Assembly (NCBI GenBank): GCA_023404955.1
Contig: JAEXZY010000152.1
Span: forward strand, 17,869 to 81,868
Source of the DNA: Actinomycetes bacterium
Lineage (GTDB): Bacteria; Actinomycetota; Actinomycetes; Mycobacteriales; Mycobacteriaceae
Reading direction: 5' to 3'
Length of the DNA stretch: 64,000 nt
The translations under genes and the position numbers were made by a program. Below are positions 44,305-53,930 of this stretch, piece by piece (the stretch's first letter is position 1; each line of letters starts with the position of its first letter). The notes under the pieces were generated by a model. It was given only the letters and a program-made list of their open reading frames with translations, was not told where the DNA came from and did not search any database.

Positions 44305-45179
44305 CGACCACTGAGCCCACCCGCGTCTCGTCCTGGCGGATCCTCGCACGCAACCCGGTCACCGTCGTCAGCGCGCTGGTGCTGCTGGCGGTCGCCGTCG
44401 TCGCGGTGTTCGCGAATGCGATTGCGCCACAGGGTGTCAACGACGTCGATGTACCCGATGCGCTGCAGTCGCCCAGCGGGGCCCACTGGTTCGGCACCGA
44501 CGAACTCGGCCGCGACGTACTCTCCCGCGTGCTCGTCGCGACGCAGGCGTCGATGCGCGTCGCGGTGATCAGCGTGGCGTTTGCCGTCGTGGTCGGTGTG
44601 ACGGTCGGGGTGCTGGCCGGCTATCGCGGCGGCTGGCTGGACACCGTGCTGATGCGTGTGGTCGACGTGATGTTCGCGTTCCCGGTGCTGCTGCTGGCCC
44701 TGGCCGTGGTCGCGATCCTCGGGCCGGGGCTGACGACGACGATCCTCGCGATCGGCATCGTGTACACCCCGATCTTCGCCCGGGTCGCCCGGGCCAGCAC
44801 GTTGGGAGTGCGCACGGAACCCTATGTCGCGGTGTCGCGTGCAATGGGCACCCCCGACCACGTGATCCTGCGTCGCCACATCCTGCCCAACATCGCCGGC
44901 CCGCTGATCGTGCAGACCTCGCTGTCCTTGGCGTTCGCGATCCTCTCGGAGGCGGCGCTGTCGTTCCTCGGTCTGGGCATCCAGCCGCCGCAGCCGTCGC
45001 TGGGGCGAATGATCTTCGACTCCCAGGGATTCGTCACGATGGCGTGGTGGATGGCGGTCTTCCCCGGCGCGGCGATCGTGGTGATCGTGCTTGCGTTCAA
45101 CCTTCTCGGCGACGGACTGCGCGATGTGCTGGACCCGAAACAGCGCACCAGCGCCGAGGCCCGCGGGGTGGCGCGATGA
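44301..45179 (+). CDS. Peptide ABC transporter permease, DppC-like
   Basis: A 292-aa permease. The N-terminal segment before helix 1 is short. The DppC signature HWFGTDELGRDVLSRVLV lies at ~53-70 and the EAA loop is RAMGTPDHVILRRHILPN. It is overlapped on both sides by 4-bp start-stop junctions, so it is tightly coupled in the operon. Confidence 0.92.
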   Translation: MTTTEPTRVSSWRILARNPVTVVSALVLLAVAVVAVFANAIAPQGVNDVDVPDALQSPSGAHWFGTDELGRDVLSRVLVATQASMRVAVISVAFAVVVGVTVGVLAGYRGGWLDTVLMRVVDVMFAFPVLLLALAVVAILGPGLTTTILAIGIVYTPIFARVARASTLGVRTEPYVAVSRAMGTPDHVILRRHILPNIAGPLIVQTSLSLAFAILSEAALSFLGLGIQPPQPSLGRMIFDSQGFVTMAWWMAVFPGAAIVVIVLAFNLLGDGLRDVLDPKQRTSAEARGVAR

Positions 45180-46780
45180 CCGTGCTGGCAGTGGACGATC
45201 TCGGCGTGCGGATCGGTGCCCGCACGATCGTCGAAGGTGTGTCGTTCTCCGTGGCCCGGGATCAGACGGTGGGCATCGTCGGGGAATCGGGGTCGGGTAA
45301 GACGATGACGGTGCTCGCGGCCACCGGCCTGCTCGATGCGCCGGGGGCTCGCGTGTCAGGGTCGAGCACGCTCGCGGGTGACCCGTCGATGCAGCTCGTC
45401 GGGGCACGCCCCAAAGATTTTCGCCGCGTGCACGGTTCGCGGATCGGGTTCGTGTTCCAGGATCCGGGCACGTCTCTCAATCCCCTACTGACGCTGGAAC
45501 GCCAGATCACCGAGTCACTCGAGACGCACCGCCGGTTGACGCGGCGGGAGGCTCGTGCCCGTGCGCTGGAGCTGCTCGACGCCGTGGGGCTGCCGGACCC
45601 GGAGACGCGCCTGCACGCCTATTCGCACCAGCTCTCGGGTGGCCAGCGACAGCGCGTGATGATCGCGATTGCGCTCGCGTGCGACCCGGAACTGCTGATC
45701 GCCGACGAACCGACGACCGCGCTCGACGTCACCACACAGGCGCAGATCCTCGAGCTGGTGCGTACGTTGCAGCGGGACTTCGGCACCGCGGTCGTGTGGA
45801 TCAGTCACGACCTGGGAGTCATCGGTCAGGTCGCTGACACGGTGACCGTGCTGCGCGACGGCGCGGTGGTGGAGCAGGCACCGATCCTCGACGTCTTCGA
45901 CCGGCCCCGCAACGACTACACACGGGACCTGCTGGCCGCCCGGCCTGTTCTCGATGTCTCTGGCCCGCAGGCGAATCCGGACGCCGAGGCGCTGCTCGAG
46001 GTCGACGGCCTAGATGTCTCGTTCACGGTCACCACGCCGGTCGGCAAGTCGACCGTGCACGCGGTCGACAACGTCTCGCTGCGCATCCGGCGCGGCACCA
46101 CGCTGGGGCTGGTCGGTGAATCCGGGTCGGGCAAGTCGACGGTCGCCGCGGCACTGACGGGGCTGGTGACCCCCGATGGCGGCAGCGCGACGCTCGCCGG
46201 GGCGGACATACTGCACGTGAAGCGCTCCGAGGTGAAGGCGCTGCGCCGACGGATCGGACTGGTGTTCCAGGATCCGTTCTCGTCGCTGAATCCCCGTGCC
46301 CGCGTGCAGACATCGATTGCGGAGCCGCTCACGGTGCACCGCCTGGTCGACGGTGGCGCGGCGCGAGGGAAGCGGGTCGCCGAGCTGCTCGACCTCGTCG
46401 GCCTGCCCACGGAGTTCGCGCAGCGCTATCCCCATGAACTGTCCGGCGGGCAACGGCAACGGGTCAGCATCGCCCGCGCGCTCGCGGCCGAGCCGGATCT
46501 GTTGATCCTCGACGAGGCCACTGCCGCACTGGACGTGTCGGTGCAGGCGCGCGTGCTCGATCTGTTGGCCCGGCTGCAACAGGAGCTCGGCCTGGCGTAT
46601 CTGCTGATCGGCCACGACCTCGCGGTCATCCGGAGGCTCAGTCACGATGTCGCGGTGATGCGGGCCGGCGCGGTGGTGGAGAACCGGCCCGCCGAGGAGT
46701 TGTTCACCAGCCCCGAGCACGCATACACCCGGGCGCTGCTGGCAGCGGTGCCACCGGTGCGCCCGCGCGCTGCCATCTGA
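45176..46780 (+). CDS. Peptide ABC transporter, fused double ATPase
   Basis: A 534-aa protein that joins the two nucleotide-binding domains normally encoded as DppD and DppF. Each half has Walker A (GIVGESGSGKT and GLVGESGSGKS), ABC signature (LSGGQRQRV in both) and Walker B (LLIADEPTTALD and LLILDEATAALD). The first half spans ~1-250, the second ~265-534. Each half has its own Q-loop and D-loop, so both ATP sites look functional. It closes the transporter operon. Confidence 0.94.
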   Translation: MTVLAVDDLGVRIGARTIVEGVSFSVARDQTVGIVGESGSGKTMTVLAATGLLDAPGARVSGSSTLAGDPSMQLVGARPKDFRRVHGSRIGFVFQDPGTSLNPLLTLERQITESLETHRRLTRREARARALELLDAVGLPDPETRLHAYSHQLSGGQRQRVMIAIALACDPELLIADEPTTALDVTTQAQILELVRTLQRDFGTAVVWISHDLGVIGQVADTVTVLRDGAVVEQAPILDVFDRPRNDYTRDLLAARPVLDVSGPQANPDAEALLEVDGLDVSFTVTTPVGKSTVHAVDNVSLRIRRGTTLGLVGESGSGKSTVAAALTGLVTPDGGSATLAGADILHVKRSEVKALRRRIGLVFQDPFSSLNPRARVQTSIAEPLTVHRLVDGGAARGKRVAELLDLVGLPTEFAQRYPHELSGGQRQRVSIARALAAEPDLLILDEATAALDVSVQARVLDLLARLQQELGLAYLLIGHDLAVIRRLSHDVAVMRAGAVVENRPAEELFTSPEHAYTRALLAAVPPVRPRAAI

Positions 46781-46802
46781 GCGGCCGTGAGAGGGTGCTG
46801 AC

Positions 46803-47543
46803 ATGAGTCAGCTCAGCGGCAAGGTCGCGTTGGTCACCGGGGCGTCGGCGGGGTTGGGTGCGGCCACCGCACGGTTGTTCGCCGAGCGGGGTGCGACCGT
46901 GTTCGGGATCGCCAGGGACGCAACGAGAATGGCTGAGGTGTTCGCCGAACTGCCCGGCAGCGCGTTCGCCTCGGTGGACATCTCCTCCCGGGACGCGTGT
47001 GCCGCGGCGGTCGAGGAATGCGTGGAGCGGTTCGGCCGGCTGGACGTGCTCGCGAACATCGCGGGTTTCCATCGGATGCGACACACCACGACGATGACCG
47101 ACGAGGACTGGGACGTCGACCTCGCGGTGAACCTGACCGCGCCGTTCACGCTGTGCCGGGCGGCGATGCCGCACCTGCTGGCTTCGGGCGGCAACATCGT
47201 CAACGTGTCGTCGATCGCCGGTGTCGAGGGCGAGGTGTACTCCGCCGGATACTGCGCTGCCAAGCACGGTTTGGTCGGTCTCACGCGGGCGCTGGCGGTC
47301 GAATTCACCAAGGAGCGGCTGCGGGTCAACGCGGTCTGCCCCGGCGGGATGCCGACCGCGCAAACCACGGAGTTCGAGGCACCCGAGAACGCCGACTGGG
47401 ACCTCATCATGCGGATCGCGTCACCACGCGGGTTCATGGCGACCGAGGACGTCGCGAAGGCGATCGCGTTCCTGGCCAGCGATGACGCCGCCGCGATCCA
47501 CGGCGCGGTCTACCGCGTCGACAACGGCAAGGGTGCCGGCTGA
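46803..47543 (+). CDS. Short-chain dehydrogenase/reductase
   Basis: A 246-aa classical SDR. The cofactor motif is VALVTGASAGLGAATARLF (~8-26), with NIAGFHR in the NNAG position. The catalytic Ser is in VNVSSIAGV, and Tyr/Lys are in AGYCAAKHG. The substrate cannot be inferred. GAGAGGG lies before the ATG at a good distance. It begins 22 bp after the transporter ATPase stop and may share its transcript. It is convergent with the DUF222/HNH gene. Confidence 0.9.
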   Translation: MSQLSGKVALVTGASAGLGAATARLFAERGATVFGIARDATRMAEVFAELPGSAFASVDISSRDACAAAVEECVERFGRLDVLANIAGFHRMRHTTTMTDEDWDVDLAVNLTAPFTLCRAAMPHLLASGGNIVNVSSIAGVEGEVYSAGYCAAKHGLVGLTRALAVEFTKERLRVNAVCPGGMPTAQTTEFEAPENADWDLIMRIASPRGFMATEDVAKAIAFLASDDAAAIHGAVYRVDNGKGAG

Positions 47544-47553
47544 CCTTGCCGGC

Positions 47554-48993
47554 TCAGAACGGTGGTGGTTCGTAGGCGGCGGCCAGCCTGGCTTGGCGTT
47601 GTCGTTCGAGTTCGGCGTCGAGTTCGATGCGTTGTCGCCGTTCCTGTTTTATGCGTTTGCGTCGGTCCTGCTCACGGGTAGTGGTGCGCATCGGCATCAT
47701 CGCGCTGCGCTGGTCACCCTCGACCACCGGGGTCGCGGTCGTGATGGGCGCCGTCGGGACAGCCAAGCCGGGGAACAAGACACCCCCGAACGCCTCCGTG
47801 GTGTACACATGCCCGGTCGGGGCGGTCACCACGACGGTGCCATCAGGACGCTGCTCGTCAGACCAGCCGTGGACACCGGTGAAGAACGTTTTGATCAAGT
47901 GATGCGTCCTGCAGTACAGCTTGAGCCCCGAGGGATGGGTCAAACCGAACGGCCACGGCGTGGTGTGGTCGACATCGCAACCCACCACCGGACGATCACA
48001 ACCCGGGAACCGACACGTCAGATCCCGCCACCCCACAAAATCCCGCAGCGCCGCCGACGGCCGATACCCCGGCTCCGCCTCGGCCCCAGGCCGGCGGACC
48101 GGCTTGATCCTGGCCGTCGCCGCGATCCGGCGGACCGACTCCGCGGGCAGCACCCCGAACCCCGACAGATACCCCGGCTTGGAGCTGGTGCCCTCGAGGG
48201 TCTTCTGTTCGGCCAGCACGTGAATCACCACCTGCGCCGCCGACTCCCGCGCCTGTGTTGCGGTGCAATCCGGCGACCCACACCGGCACGCCAACGTTGC
48301 CTCCCACCGCCCCAACGCACCGGTGGCATCCGCGCGGCGCTGCTGCTTGGAGCGAGGATCATTCGGACACACCGACTCCGCGATCAAGTTCAACCGCTGA
48401 TCGATCGCCTCGGCATCAGCCGCATCCACCACTCCACCGATCAGCGCCATCCCCGCCGCAGTCGGGTGCGGCTCCACCTCGACATAGCGACCCTCCTCCA
48501 CAACAGGGGGCACCCGCACCCCGGCCGGATCATGCTCGGCGACCCACATATCCACACGGTCGCGCAGCTTCGGCTTCGACAGGCGCATCCACTTGTGCAC
48601 CACACGAGCCAGCGAGCGATCCAGCTCGGCGATCACCTCATCGAGGACGTTCTCGGTGCGCGTGATGATCACCTGCACCATCCGGTAATCGATGTCACCC
48701 CGGGCGAACACCGCCGCCACCTCGGGCAGCCGCTGATACAGCGACACCGCCTGCCGCACCTGCGGAACCGCCCGATCACGACTGATGTTCTGCGCCGCCG
48801 AAACTTCAGCAGCCACCGCCTCGACCACATCGGTGTACCAGAACTGAGCTTCCTCGTAATCACGGCAGCGCCGCCGATACAACCCCGCAATCGCACCCAA
48901 CCGCCGCGCGATCGCCGCCGACTCCGCACGCGCAGCAGCGGCCATCGTGTCGACCAGCACCGCCGGATCATCGTCGAACATGTGTTCGATCAT
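47554..48993 (-). CDS. DUF222 / HNH endonuclease-domain protein (second copy)
   Basis: A 479-aa DUF222-HNH protein, only distantly similar to the copy near 6-7 kb. The HNH module (~330-385) reads CRFPGCDRPVVGCDVDHTTP followed by LKLYCRTHHLIKT, with all expected Cys/His ligands. The C-terminal tail is very rich in Arg and Gln (RKRIKQERRQRIELDAELER), possibly for nucleic-acid contact. An ATG at 48993 was chosen; a TTG 18 bp earlier is the alternative. Such genes are scattered singly, and the role is unknown. Confidence 0.88.
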   Translation of the reverse strand: MIEHMFDDDPAVLVDTMAAAARAESAAIARRLGAIAGLYRRRCRDYEEAQFWYTDVVEAVAAEVSAAQNISRDRAVPQVRQAVSLYQRLPEVAAVFARGDIDYRMVQVIITRTENVLDEVIAELDRSLARVVHKWMRLSKPKLRDRVDMWVAEHDPAGVRVPPVVEEGRYVEVEPHPTAAGMALIGGVVDAADAEAIDQRLNLIAESVCPNDPRSKQQRRADATGALGRWEATLACRCGSPDCTATQARESAAQVVIHVLAEQKTLEGTSSKPGYLSGFGVLPAESVRRIAATARIKPVRRPGAEAEPGYRPSAALRDFVGWRDLTCRFPGCDRPVVGCDVDHTTPWPFGLTHPSGLKLYCRTHHLIKTFFTGVHGWSDEQRPDGTVVVTAPTGHVYTTEAFGGVLFPGLAVPTAPITTATPVVEGDQRSAMMPMRTTTREQDRRKRIKQERRQRIELDAELERQRQARLAAAYEPPPF

Positions 48994-49024
48994 GCCAAAG
49001 GGGTCCGACAAAACTGCGCGGAAT

Positions 49025-49354
49025 TCAGCCGCCCCACACCGTCATCAGCGTCACGTAGCACGCCGTCCCGAGGAGGATGCTGAGCAGAGCGCGCCCCCGC
49101 CACAGCTGCAGGCCCGCCGTCACCGCGACCGCCACGACGAGCCACAGCAGGTGTAGCGCCGTGTCCCCCACGACGGTCTTCACCGAATACAGCGCCAGCA
49201 TCGCCATCACACCGACCGGCATGTGCACACTCAGGTAGCGCACCACGGCGCTGTCACGCATCGGCGCGAGCGCCGCGAACGGCAGCGCACGCAGTGCCCA
49301 GGTCACCGCCGCACTCACGCCGACGAGCAGTGCCATGTATCCGGTGTCAGGCAT
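49025..49354 (-). CDS. azlD: Branched-chain amino acid exporter subunit AzlD
   Basis: A 109-aa membrane protein with three to four helices of the AzlD family. Typical is TWALRALPFAALAPMRDSAV near the N terminus. With AzlC it forms a two-component exporter for branched-chain amino acids or related compounds. Its ATG lies inside the last codons of azlC (8-bp overlap), so it is coupled. Confidence 0.9.
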   Translation of the reverse strand: MPDTGYMALLVGVSAAVTWALRALPFAALAPMRDSAVVRYLSVHMPVGVMAMLALYSVKTVVGDTALHLLWLVVAVAVTAGLQLWRGRALLSILLGTACYVTLMTVWGG

Positions 49355-50006
49355 GCCGGGTCCGTCGTCGCAGCAACAACATCACAGTGAAAGCGGCGAA
49401 CGCACACACCAGCATCTGCCCGGGCACCACCAGCCACGCCCCCGCCGCGCACAGGAGCGCCAGAACAGCCGTGACCCGATCGGGCCGCTGCCGGTACGCC
49501 TCGATGCCCAACACGATGAACAGCGCGGTCAGCGCGAAGTCCAGCCCGACCAGCCGATCGATCGGCAGCACCTCGCCCAGCAACCCACCCAGCGCCGCAC
49601 CGGTCACCCACAGCAGGTGAAACATGAACTGCATGAGCAGGATCGGACGCGTGGTCCACCCTTGCGCCTGCGGACTGACCGCCACCGCATACGCCTCATC
49701 GGAGAGCGTGTAGGTGCTGTACAGCTTCGCGGCGAGGCCGCGCACCCGATGCAGCGGGAACGACAGCGCGTAGAAGATGTGCCGTGAATTGACCACCAGC
49801 GTGGTGAGCGCGACGGTCGCGACCGGAGCGCCGCCGGCCACCAGCGCGACCATCAGGAACTCGAGCGACCCCGCGTAGATCACCCCGGCGAACACCGGCG
49901 CCCACCACCACGCCAGCCCGGCGTGTACCACCAGGAAGCCCAGCGCCATGCCCAGCGGGATGAACGCCAGACCAAGCGGTGCGACCAGGGCCAGCACACC
50001 CCGCAT
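49347..50006 (-). CDS. azlC: Branched-chain amino acid exporter subunit AzlC
   Basis: A 219-aa membrane protein of the AzlC family. Signatures are IPLGMALGFLVVHAGLAWWW and AGSLEFLMVALVAGGAP, followed by LVVNSRHIFYALSF. The ATG at 50006 has GGAGG eight bases before it, which rules out longer starts upstream. It is the first gene of the azlCD pair. A 139-bp gap separates it from the M4 protease gene on the same strand; this gap contains the palindrome GGGTGGCCACCC at 50073-50084 but no gene. Confidence 0.9.
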   Translation of the reverse strand: MRGVLALVAPLGLAFIPLGMALGFLVVHAGLAWWWAPVFAGVIYAGSLEFLMVALVAGGAPVATVALTTLVVNSRHIFYALSFPLHRVRGLAAKLYSTYTLSDEAYAVAVSPQAQGWTTRPILLMQFMFHLLWVTGAALGGLLGEVLPIDRLVGLDFALTALFIVLGIEAYRQRPDRVTAVLALLCAAGAWLVVPGQMLVCAFAAFTVMLLLRRRTRHA

Positions 50007-50145
50007 GCCGAACACCTCCTTCGACTCCGAGACGCTGGATCTGGGGGCCGCCTGACAGCGGCGCACCGCTACGGGTGGCCACCCACGTGTGGCGGACCCA
50101 CCCACGATCGGCGACCTGCCCGATGGGGCGGTGCTCATCGACCAG

Positions 50146-52176
50146 TCAGACCACCGACAACGTTGCAGCCTCGACGATTCCGACCGCATCGAATGCCTTG
50201 CCGATCGCAGCCTGCTGAGCAGCGGTCAAGCCGACCGACTGCGCGGCGCTCTGCACCGCAGCGCGCCCGTCGCTGAACACCGACCCCGCACTCAATCGGA
50301 ACAGTGCACGGTAGAAGACCTCGGCCCACGTGTCATTCGAGATCCCCGCGGTCGCCGGATCGGTCATCATCAGATAGGCGGCGTGACTGAAGATGGTGCT
50401 GTTGACGTGCTCGCCCCCGTCGTCGAGGGTCCCCTGATAGCGCGTCGCGTACGTGGCACGGTGCGGCCCGAGCGACGTGCTGATCGATGTCGGGTCGGCC
50501 AGGTTGCGAATAGCGCCGAGTTCGGAATCCTCACCGACGAGCCACCGATCGGCGCCGGAATCGTTCTCGATGAGCGTGCCCATGATGTCGGCGAGCGCTT
50601 CGTTGAGCGCTCCCGATTCGCCGTGATCCATCACTGAGACGCCGCCCGTCGGGCCACCGACCACGTACGTGATCACGGCGTGGGTGTACTCGTGGCCGAT
50701 CACGTCGACCGACGCCTCGAGGTGACCGCCGTCGCCGAATGCGAACTGGTTGATGCTGGGGTCCCAGAACGCGTTCTGGTAGCCGCCGTTCGGCCTGCCC
50801 GGATTGTAGAGGATACTCACTATTACCGGAGCGCCGCTGCCGTCGAACGACGTCCGCCCCAGCACGTCCAGGTAGTAGTCGTAGACCTCCGCGGTGTTGG
50901 CATGCGCAGAGATGGCGCCGGTGTTCCACCCGAGCAGCCCCCGCGTGACCACTGTGCCCGGCAAGAAACCACCCAGCAGACCCAGGTACGGGAACGAGGT
51001 CTTGTAGGTGGTGATGTCGCGGCCGTCATCGATCAGCCGGGAGACAGTGGAGCCCAGAGTGGTGCGGACGTCGATGACGATCTTGCGCCGCTGACCCAGC
51101 CAGTCCCTCGCGGTCGTGGTGACCGAGACGGGTTGCGCCGTGTCGCGTGCGACGACGATGTCGCCGACGGCAGCACCGTCCGCGCCGATCAGCACAGTGC
51201 TGCCCGGGCGGGAGAGCCGGATTCCCGGGACAGCGCCGACGACCTGCCAGGCCAGAATCGGCACCGTCCCGTTGTCAGGGGCGTACACCACCAGCTGCTG
51301 CTCGGCCATCCGCCGCATCCGCGGTGTCGTCGCGGGGGTGACGTCGAACGATTCGGACAGTCCGCGGTAGTGGTTGACCAGGCCTGTCACCGCGCCGGTC
51401 GCATCGGTCACCAGGATGACGTCGCTGCCGAGGACGGGCACGCCGGCGATGGTCTCGGCGAAGCGGTAGTACGTTTCGGCGTCGTCCCCGCTGCCGGCCG
51501 TGGAGACGGTGATGCCGCGCGCATCGGCGAACCCCTCGTCGATGCCCAGCGTGTGCGCGACACCGTTCATGACCGCGGCCGCATCGGCGGCACCGGTCAC
51601 CCGACGATCGTCGAACCGGCCGTCGATGCCTCGCACAGGATCGGAGCCCTCGGTGTCACCGGCAGGCACTGCGATCGTCACCTCGGTGGGCCGCCACCGC
51701 GGCATGTCGTCGACGGCGACGGTGAAACTGTCTGCCCGGCCGGCCTTTCCGGCGGACGGGGTGTAGACGAAGCCGCCGTCGGCGTCGATCGTCACCAATC
51801 CCCAGGCAGCGCCCGAGCTCACGGAGTAGGTGAGCTCGGTGTCGTCACGGTCCTTGGCGTTCAGAGTGCCGCGCACGGTGCCGTCGGCTGTCGGCTCAAT
51901 GATGTCCGGATTTGCCGTCGGCCGCCGGTTGAGTAACGCGTGCCGGCGCTGCTGTGCCGCTTCTCGCCGCGATTCGATCCGCGCGTCCCGGCGCTCCCGC
52001 AGCGCAGAGCGAGACGCCTGCCCCGACGACGATGCCTCTGCGGCGCGCGCAGTGGCGTCGGTTCCGTCTGAGGGTGCGGCCGATGCGACACCCGGCGCCA
52101 TCAGCAGACCCACACCGAACCCGAGGACCGCCACAGGGGTCCACACACCCGCGGACGGTCGATGACAACTGGCCAC
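50146..52176 (-). CDS. Secreted M4 (thermolysin-like) metalloprotease with cadherin-like domain
   Basis: A 676-aa exported protein. After a signal segment (PVAVLGFGVGLLMAPGVASA) there is an Arg-rich linker and then a VCBS/cadherin-like repeat (~85-165, TANPDIIEPTADGTVRGTLN to DSFTVAVDD). The M4 propeptide follows, and then the catalytic domain with VIGHEYTHAVI (zinc site) and ALNEALADIMG (third ligand). A C-terminal His is in HVNSTIFSHAAYLM. Proteases of this type degrade extracellular protein. The start is GTG at 52176 behind GAGGGGG. The cadherin-like segment before the propeptide is unusual for M4 enzymes. Confidence 0.87.
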   Translation of the reverse strand: MASCHRPSAGVWTPVAVLGFGVGLLMAPGVASAAPSDGTDATARAAEASSSGQASRSALRERRDARIESRREAAQQRRHALLNRRPTANPDIIEPTADGTVRGTLNAKDRDDTELTYSVSSGAAWGLVTIDADGGFVYTPSAGKAGRADSFTVAVDDMPRWRPTEVTIAVPAGDTEGSDPVRGIDGRFDDRRVTGAADAAAVMNGVAHTLGIDEGFADARGITVSTAGSGDDAETYYRFAETIAGVPVLGSDVILVTDATGAVTGLVNHYRGLSESFDVTPATTPRMRRMAEQQLVVYAPDNGTVPILAWQVVGAVPGIRLSRPGSTVLIGADGAAVGDIVVARDTAQPVSVTTTARDWLGQRRKIVIDVRTTLGSTVSRLIDDGRDITTYKTSFPYLGLLGGFLPGTVVTRGLLGWNTGAISAHANTAEVYDYYLDVLGRTSFDGSGAPVIVSILYNPGRPNGGYQNAFWDPSINQFAFGDGGHLEASVDVIGHEYTHAVITYVVGGPTGGVSVMDHGESGALNEALADIMGTLIENDSGADRWLVGEDSELGAIRNLADPTSISTSLGPHRATYATRYQGTLDDGGEHVNSTIFSHAAYLMMTDPATAGISNDTWAEVFYRALFRLSAGSVFSDGRAAVQSAAQSVGLTAAQQAAIGKAFDAVGIVEAATLSVV

Positions 52177-52277
52177 GGTGACCCCCTCGGCGACTGTGCT
52201 CCTCGCGGAACTTACCACCGAGAAGACCAGATCTGACGGCACTGACGATATGCCGACGCGCGCACTAGGCTGGCACG

Positions 52278-53930
52278 GTGAGTCTTCTGCTCGGTCCGGT
52301 GCTGCGCCACGTCGGTGAGACGACCGCGACGGTCTGGGTGCAGACCGACGCGCCGGCCGAGGTGGAGGTGCTCGGCTGCCGGACGCGCACCTTCGAGGTT
52401 CAGGGCTGCCACTACGCGCTGGTCCCGGTCAGTGGCCTGTCCCCGGACACCGTCACGCCCTACGAGGTGCGCATTGACGGATCGACGTGCTGGCCCGAGC
52501 CGGATTCGTCGTTCCCGCCCAGCGTCATCAGGACGCGCGGCCCGGAGACCGCCGACCGACTGCGGGTCATCTTCGGGTCATGCCGCTACCCGAAAACGGG
52601 TGAGGAGAAGCTCGATCGCAAGCTCGGCCTCGACGCTCTGGACTGCTACGCCACTCGGCTCACCGACCTACCCGTCTCGGAGTGGCCGGATGCGCTGCTG
52701 CTGCTCGGCGACCAGGTGTACGCCGACGAGCTGACCCCCGAGGCCCGCCGCCACCTGTCCGGCCGCCGCTCGGCGGGTAAGCGCTCAGCGAACCGCCGAC
52801 CGCCGGACGAGGTGGTGTCGTTCTCCGAGTATGTCGGCCTGTATCGGCACACGTGGGGTGACCCGGAGATCCGGTGGATCCTCTCGACGTTGCCGACAGC
52901 GATGATCTTCGACGACCACGACATCCGAGACGACTGGAACACCTCGGCGACGTGGCGCGCCGACATCAACGCCCAACCGTGGTGGCGGGATCGAATTCGG
53001 GCCGGTCTGGCGTCGTACTGGGTCTATCAGCACCTGGGGAACCTCAGCCCGACCGAGCTGGACAGCGACGACGACTACCAGAAGGTGCTCGCCGCCGACG
53101 GTGACTGCTGGCCGCTGCTGGCCGAACTCGCCGATCGCGCCGACAGCGAAGTCGACGGGGACAAGGGTCTGCGGTTCAGCTTCCGCTGGGATCTGGGTCG
53201 CAGCCGCCTGGTGATGGTCGACTCCCGCAACGCCCGCATCCTCGACGGCGGAGAGCGAAAGATGTTGGGCGACCGCGAGTTCGCCTGGGTCGAAGAACAG
53301 GTGAGCGACCTCTCGGGGGTCGACCACCTGATCATCGGATCGTCGCTGCCGTGGCTGATGCCACCCGCCCTCGGCGACCTGCAGACCATCAACGAGATCG
53401 GCGCCGGGCGCCCGGGGCTGCGCGGGCGACTGGCCGAAAAGATCAGGCAGGGCGCCGATCTCGAGCACTGGCCGGCGTTCTTCGCCTCATTCGTGCGGCT
53501 GAGCACGATGATCGCCGACGCGGCGCGCCCCACCGGCGACGGCCCGGCCACGATCTCGGTGCTCTCCGGCGACGTGCACCACAGCTACGCCGCCCGCGCC
53601 GATTTCGGCGAGCCCGGTGGCGCCCAGGTGCACCAACTGGTCTGCTCACCGGTGCACAACTACGTGCCCGCCTACGTCAAACCCGCGTTCAAACTGGGGT
53701 GGTCGTCCCCGGCGGCGCGTTTGAGCCGCCGCTGGGCCCGCCGGGCGGGATCGCCGGATCTGCCGGTGTCGTGGCGCAATCTGAGCGGTCCGCTGTTCGG
53801 CAACACCATCGCCTCGTTGATCGCCGTCGGCCGCGGCGCCGACGTGGTGTTCGAACAGCCCCGCGACGACGGCACCCTGGCCGAGGCGACGACCGTCGTG
53901 CTCAGTGGACCCCTTCCATCTGGCGGCTGA
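52278..53930 (+). CDS. PhoD-like phosphatase/phosphodiesterase
   Basis: A 550-aa protein of the PhoD-like metallophosphatase group. Metal-site segments are LLLGDQVYADE (~145), IFDDHDIRDDW (~210) and LSGDVHHSYAA (~430). An N-terminal fibronectin-like portion spans ~1-85. There is no Tat or Sec signal, unlike classical PhoD, so it is likely cytosolic and acts on an internal phosphodiester. The GTG start is at 52278; a 101-bp gap separates it from the divergent M4 gene. It overlaps the convergent POT transporter gene by 29 bp. Confidence 0.85.
   Translation: MSLLLGPVLRHVGETTATVWVQTDAPAEVEVLGCRTRTFEVQGCHYALVPVSGLSPDTVTPYEVRIDGSTCWPEPDSSFPPSVIRTRGPETADRLRVIFGSCRYPKTGEEKLDRKLGLDALDCYATRLTDLPVSEWPDALLLLGDQVYADELTPEARRHLSGRRSAGKRSANRRPPDEVVSFSEYVGLYRHTWGDPEIRWILSTLPTAMIFDDHDIRDDWNTSATWRADINAQPWWRDRIRAGLASYWVYQHLGNLSPTELDSDDDYQKVLAADGDCWPLLAELADRADSEVDGDKGLRFSFRWDLGRSRLVMVDSRNARILDGGERKMLGDREFAWVEEQVSDLSGVDHLIIGSSLPWLMPPALGDLQTINEIGAGRPGLRGRLAEKIRQGADLEHWPAFFASFVRLSTMIADAARPTGDGPATISVLSGDVHHSYAARADFGEPGGAQVHQLVCSPVHNYVPAYVKPAFKLGWSSPAARLSRRWARRAGSPDLPVSWRNLSGPLFGNTIASLIAVGRGADVVFEQPRDDGTLAEATTVVLSGPLPSGG

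Noticed and set aside
50073..50084. GGGTGGCCACCC palindrome downstream of the M4 protease gene as a terminator
   Set aside because: It lies about 60 bp past the stop, is short and has no T tract; it is recorded only in the azlC entry.
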